Positions 32,207 to 33,209 of a DNA stretch of 33,209 bases are shown here, one piece after another. This DNA is from Paenibacillus sp. Lineage in GTDB: Bacteria; Bacillota; Bacilli; Paenibacillales; Paenibacillaceae. Where the stretch lies: the NCBI GenBank assembly GCA_017512705.1, contig JAFWEX010000155.1:1-33209 (forward strand). Direction: 5' to 3'. Position 1 is the first letter of the stretch, and every line of letters starts with the position of its first letter. The notes beneath the pieces were generated by a model that saw nothing but the letters and a program-made list of their open reading frames with translations, was not told the origin of the DNA and did not search any database. The translations under genes and the position numbers were made by a program.

Positions 32207-33103
32207 ATGTCTTCTGACTACTTTTATGATCCGATCAAGCCAGAGCTTTTGTACCGCCATCCTCTAACCACGTACAAGTACGAATCCCGTTATCACCGAC
32301 ACAATGGGTATGAGATTTACCTCTTCCTCCGGGGTCATGTGCATTTCTATGTCGATCATCGATGCTACCCGATGCAGCGTGGTGATCTGCTTGTCATCTC
32401 TCCTGAAGAGATGCACCGTGCGCTTATTCTGGATGAGTCAGAATATGAGCGGATCACGATTAACCTCAAAAAAGCATATGTGAGCCAACTATCCACGGTT
32501 TTGACGGATTTGTTATCCTGTTTTGACTATCGCCCTGAAGGAAAAGGTAATATCATCCATCTGCAAGACGAGCAATTAAAACAACTGTTGTATTGGACCG
32601 ATCAGATTGAGAAATTCGCTGATAGCCGTGCTTACGGAGCTGACGTTCAAACGAATGCTGCCATGGCACAATTGCTTGTTCTGATTAACCAGTGGTTTCA
32701 GCACAACTCCTATGTTCCTCAAGACATCATGCCTGAACTCGTATGCAAAACGATGGCGTATATCGACAAACACATCACACAGCATATTACACTTGGCAAA
32801 CTGGCCGAAGAGTTCTATATGAATAGTACTTCTGTAAGCCGACAGTTTAAAAAGCATACCGGACTTACGCTCCGTTCCTATATTCTTAGTCGGCGCATTG
32901 AACTTGCCAAATTACTTCTCACGGACGGTATGAGCATTACAGATGCCTGTTTCCAGTCCGGATTCAGTGACTATGCCAATTTCATTCGCAGCTTTACTAA
33001 AATTGTAGGGATTTCACCAGGGAAGTACAAGAAACAACGACGAGAAGCTGCAGTTCCCACGCTCCGCCAGCAGATCGTAATCCAGACTGCTCCAAAGAAT
33101 TGA
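32207..33103 (+). CDS. Cupin-AraC transcriptional regulator
   Basis: 298 aa soluble regulator. The N-terminal part (~20-110) is the AraC-type cupin ligand-binding domain (RYHRHNGYEIYLFLRGHVHF, CYPMQRGDLLVISPEEMHRA). The C-terminal ~100 residues form a double helix-turn-helix (LGKLAEEFYMNSTSVSRQFK, ITDACFQSGFSDYANFIRSF), ending in the usual VGISPGKYKKQRRE. ATG start behind AGGAGG at 11 nt. The product is expected to bind a sugar and act at the shared divergent region. It is probably a local regulator of the GH43 operon and perhaps of the gene that follows 60 bp downstream. Confidence 0.93.
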   Translation: MSSDYFYDPIKPELLYRHPLTTYKYESRYHRHNGYEIYLFLRGHVHFYVDHRCYPMQRGDLLVISPEEMHRALILDESEYERITINLKKAYVSQLSTVLTDLLSCFDYRPEGKGNIIHLQDEQLKQLLYWTDQIEKFADSRAYGADVQTNAAMAQLLVLINQWFQHNSYVPQDIMPELVCKTMAYIDKHITQHITLGKLAEEFYMNSTSVSRQFKKHTGLTLRSYILSRRIELAKLLLTDGMSITDACFQSGFSDYANFIRSFTKIVGISPGKYKKQRREAAVPTLRQQIVIQTAPKN

Positions 33104-33104
33104 T

Positions 33105-33133
33105 TTGTTATCTAAAACGGATTAACATAAAAA
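33105..33133 (+). promoter_or_regulatory. Weak candidate promoter for the last gene
   Basis: TTGTTA (33105-33110), 17-bp spacer, TAAAAA (33128-33133), each 4 of 6 to consensus, starting just after the AraC stop. No terminator lies between the genes, so co-transcription with the AraC gene is equally possible. Confidence 0.25.
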
Positions 33134-33163
33134 GCATTGTTATTATTCAAAGGAGATCAGAAC

Positions 33164-33209
33164 ATGCTTTTAAGAAAATGGTTATATCCCCTGTTCATCT
33201 TGCTCTCGG
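33164..33209 (+). CDS. 3'-truncated gene for an exported protein (signal sequence only)
   Basis: ATG at 33164 follows AAAGGAGATCAGAAC. Only about 15 codons lie in the window, reading MLLRKWLYPLFILLS. The basic start followed by a hydrophobic core is that of a signal peptide. By position after a cupin-AraC gene in an importer-rich island, a binding lipoprotein or secreted hydrolase is likely, but nothing in the visible part decides it. Confidence 0.6.
   Translation, partial: MLLRKWLYPLFILLS

Noticed and set aside
1-33209. Mobile elements, CRISPR arrays, tRNA or rRNA genes, phage genes
   Set aside because: No transposase or integrase frames, direct-repeat/spacer arrays, or RNA-gene signatures were seen on either strand.

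Overview
The window looks like a carbohydrate-utilisation island from a Paenibacillus-type Firmicute. The basis is the combination of LplA/LplB/YtcP-type ABC importers without an ATPase gene, YesM/YesN-type two-component regulators, several AraC regulators, many TTG/GTG starts behind strong AGGAGG sites, CcpA cre-like boxes, and best-recognised relatives among Bacillus/Paenibacillus xylan enzymes. No rRNA, tRNA, IS element or CRISPR array was seen. Genus assignment is inference; no database was searched.

Layout, left to right. (1) The 3' part of a GH8 reducing-end exo-oligoxylanase (+), a degenerate hexamer repeat and a bidirectional terminator. (2) A minus-strand importer operon, permease-permease-lipoprotein (4835 to 1233), behind a cre-like promoter, next to a membrane-bound AraC regulator (7316 to 4991) whose reading frame is broken at a run of eight T. 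(3) A secreted GH5 enzyme with a ricin-type carbohydrate-binding tail (minus), with its own terminator. (4) A nine-gene minus-strand operon (22464 to 9689), the most unusual part of the window. It encodes a solute-binding lipoprotein, a 964-aa membrane-anchored binding protein with two extra beta-sandwich modules, a first permease pair, an NHL-repeat/TPR protein with a C-terminal membrane anchor, a YIP1-family membrane protein, a DUF5696 lipoprotein and a second permease pair. The second pair begins at an apparent CTG codon overlapping the DUF5696 stop. (5) A divergent AraC regulator with a degenerate receiver domain (+). (6) A minus-strand operon of solute-binding protein, YesM-type histidine kinase and REC-AraC response regulator with no permease, which looks like a three-component sugar sensor. 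(7) Two cytoplasmic GH43 enzymes (minus), one closely resembling Bacillus subtilis XynD. They are divergent from a cupin-AraC regulator (+), and the two promoters overlap each other and a palindromic operator. The window ends inside the signal peptide of another gene.

How it may work together (inference). The GH8, the two GH43 enzymes and the Lpl-type importer fit intracellular finishing of imported (arabino)xylo-oligosaccharides. The GH5 enzyme is the only secreted hydrolase seen. The three importers (three permease pairs) lack an ATPase gene and presumably use a shared MsmX-type ATPase encoded elsewhere. The substrate of the nine-gene operon cannot be read from the sequence. Cre-like boxes at five promoter regions suggest common catabolite repression, with each cluster also having a local AraC or two-component regulator.
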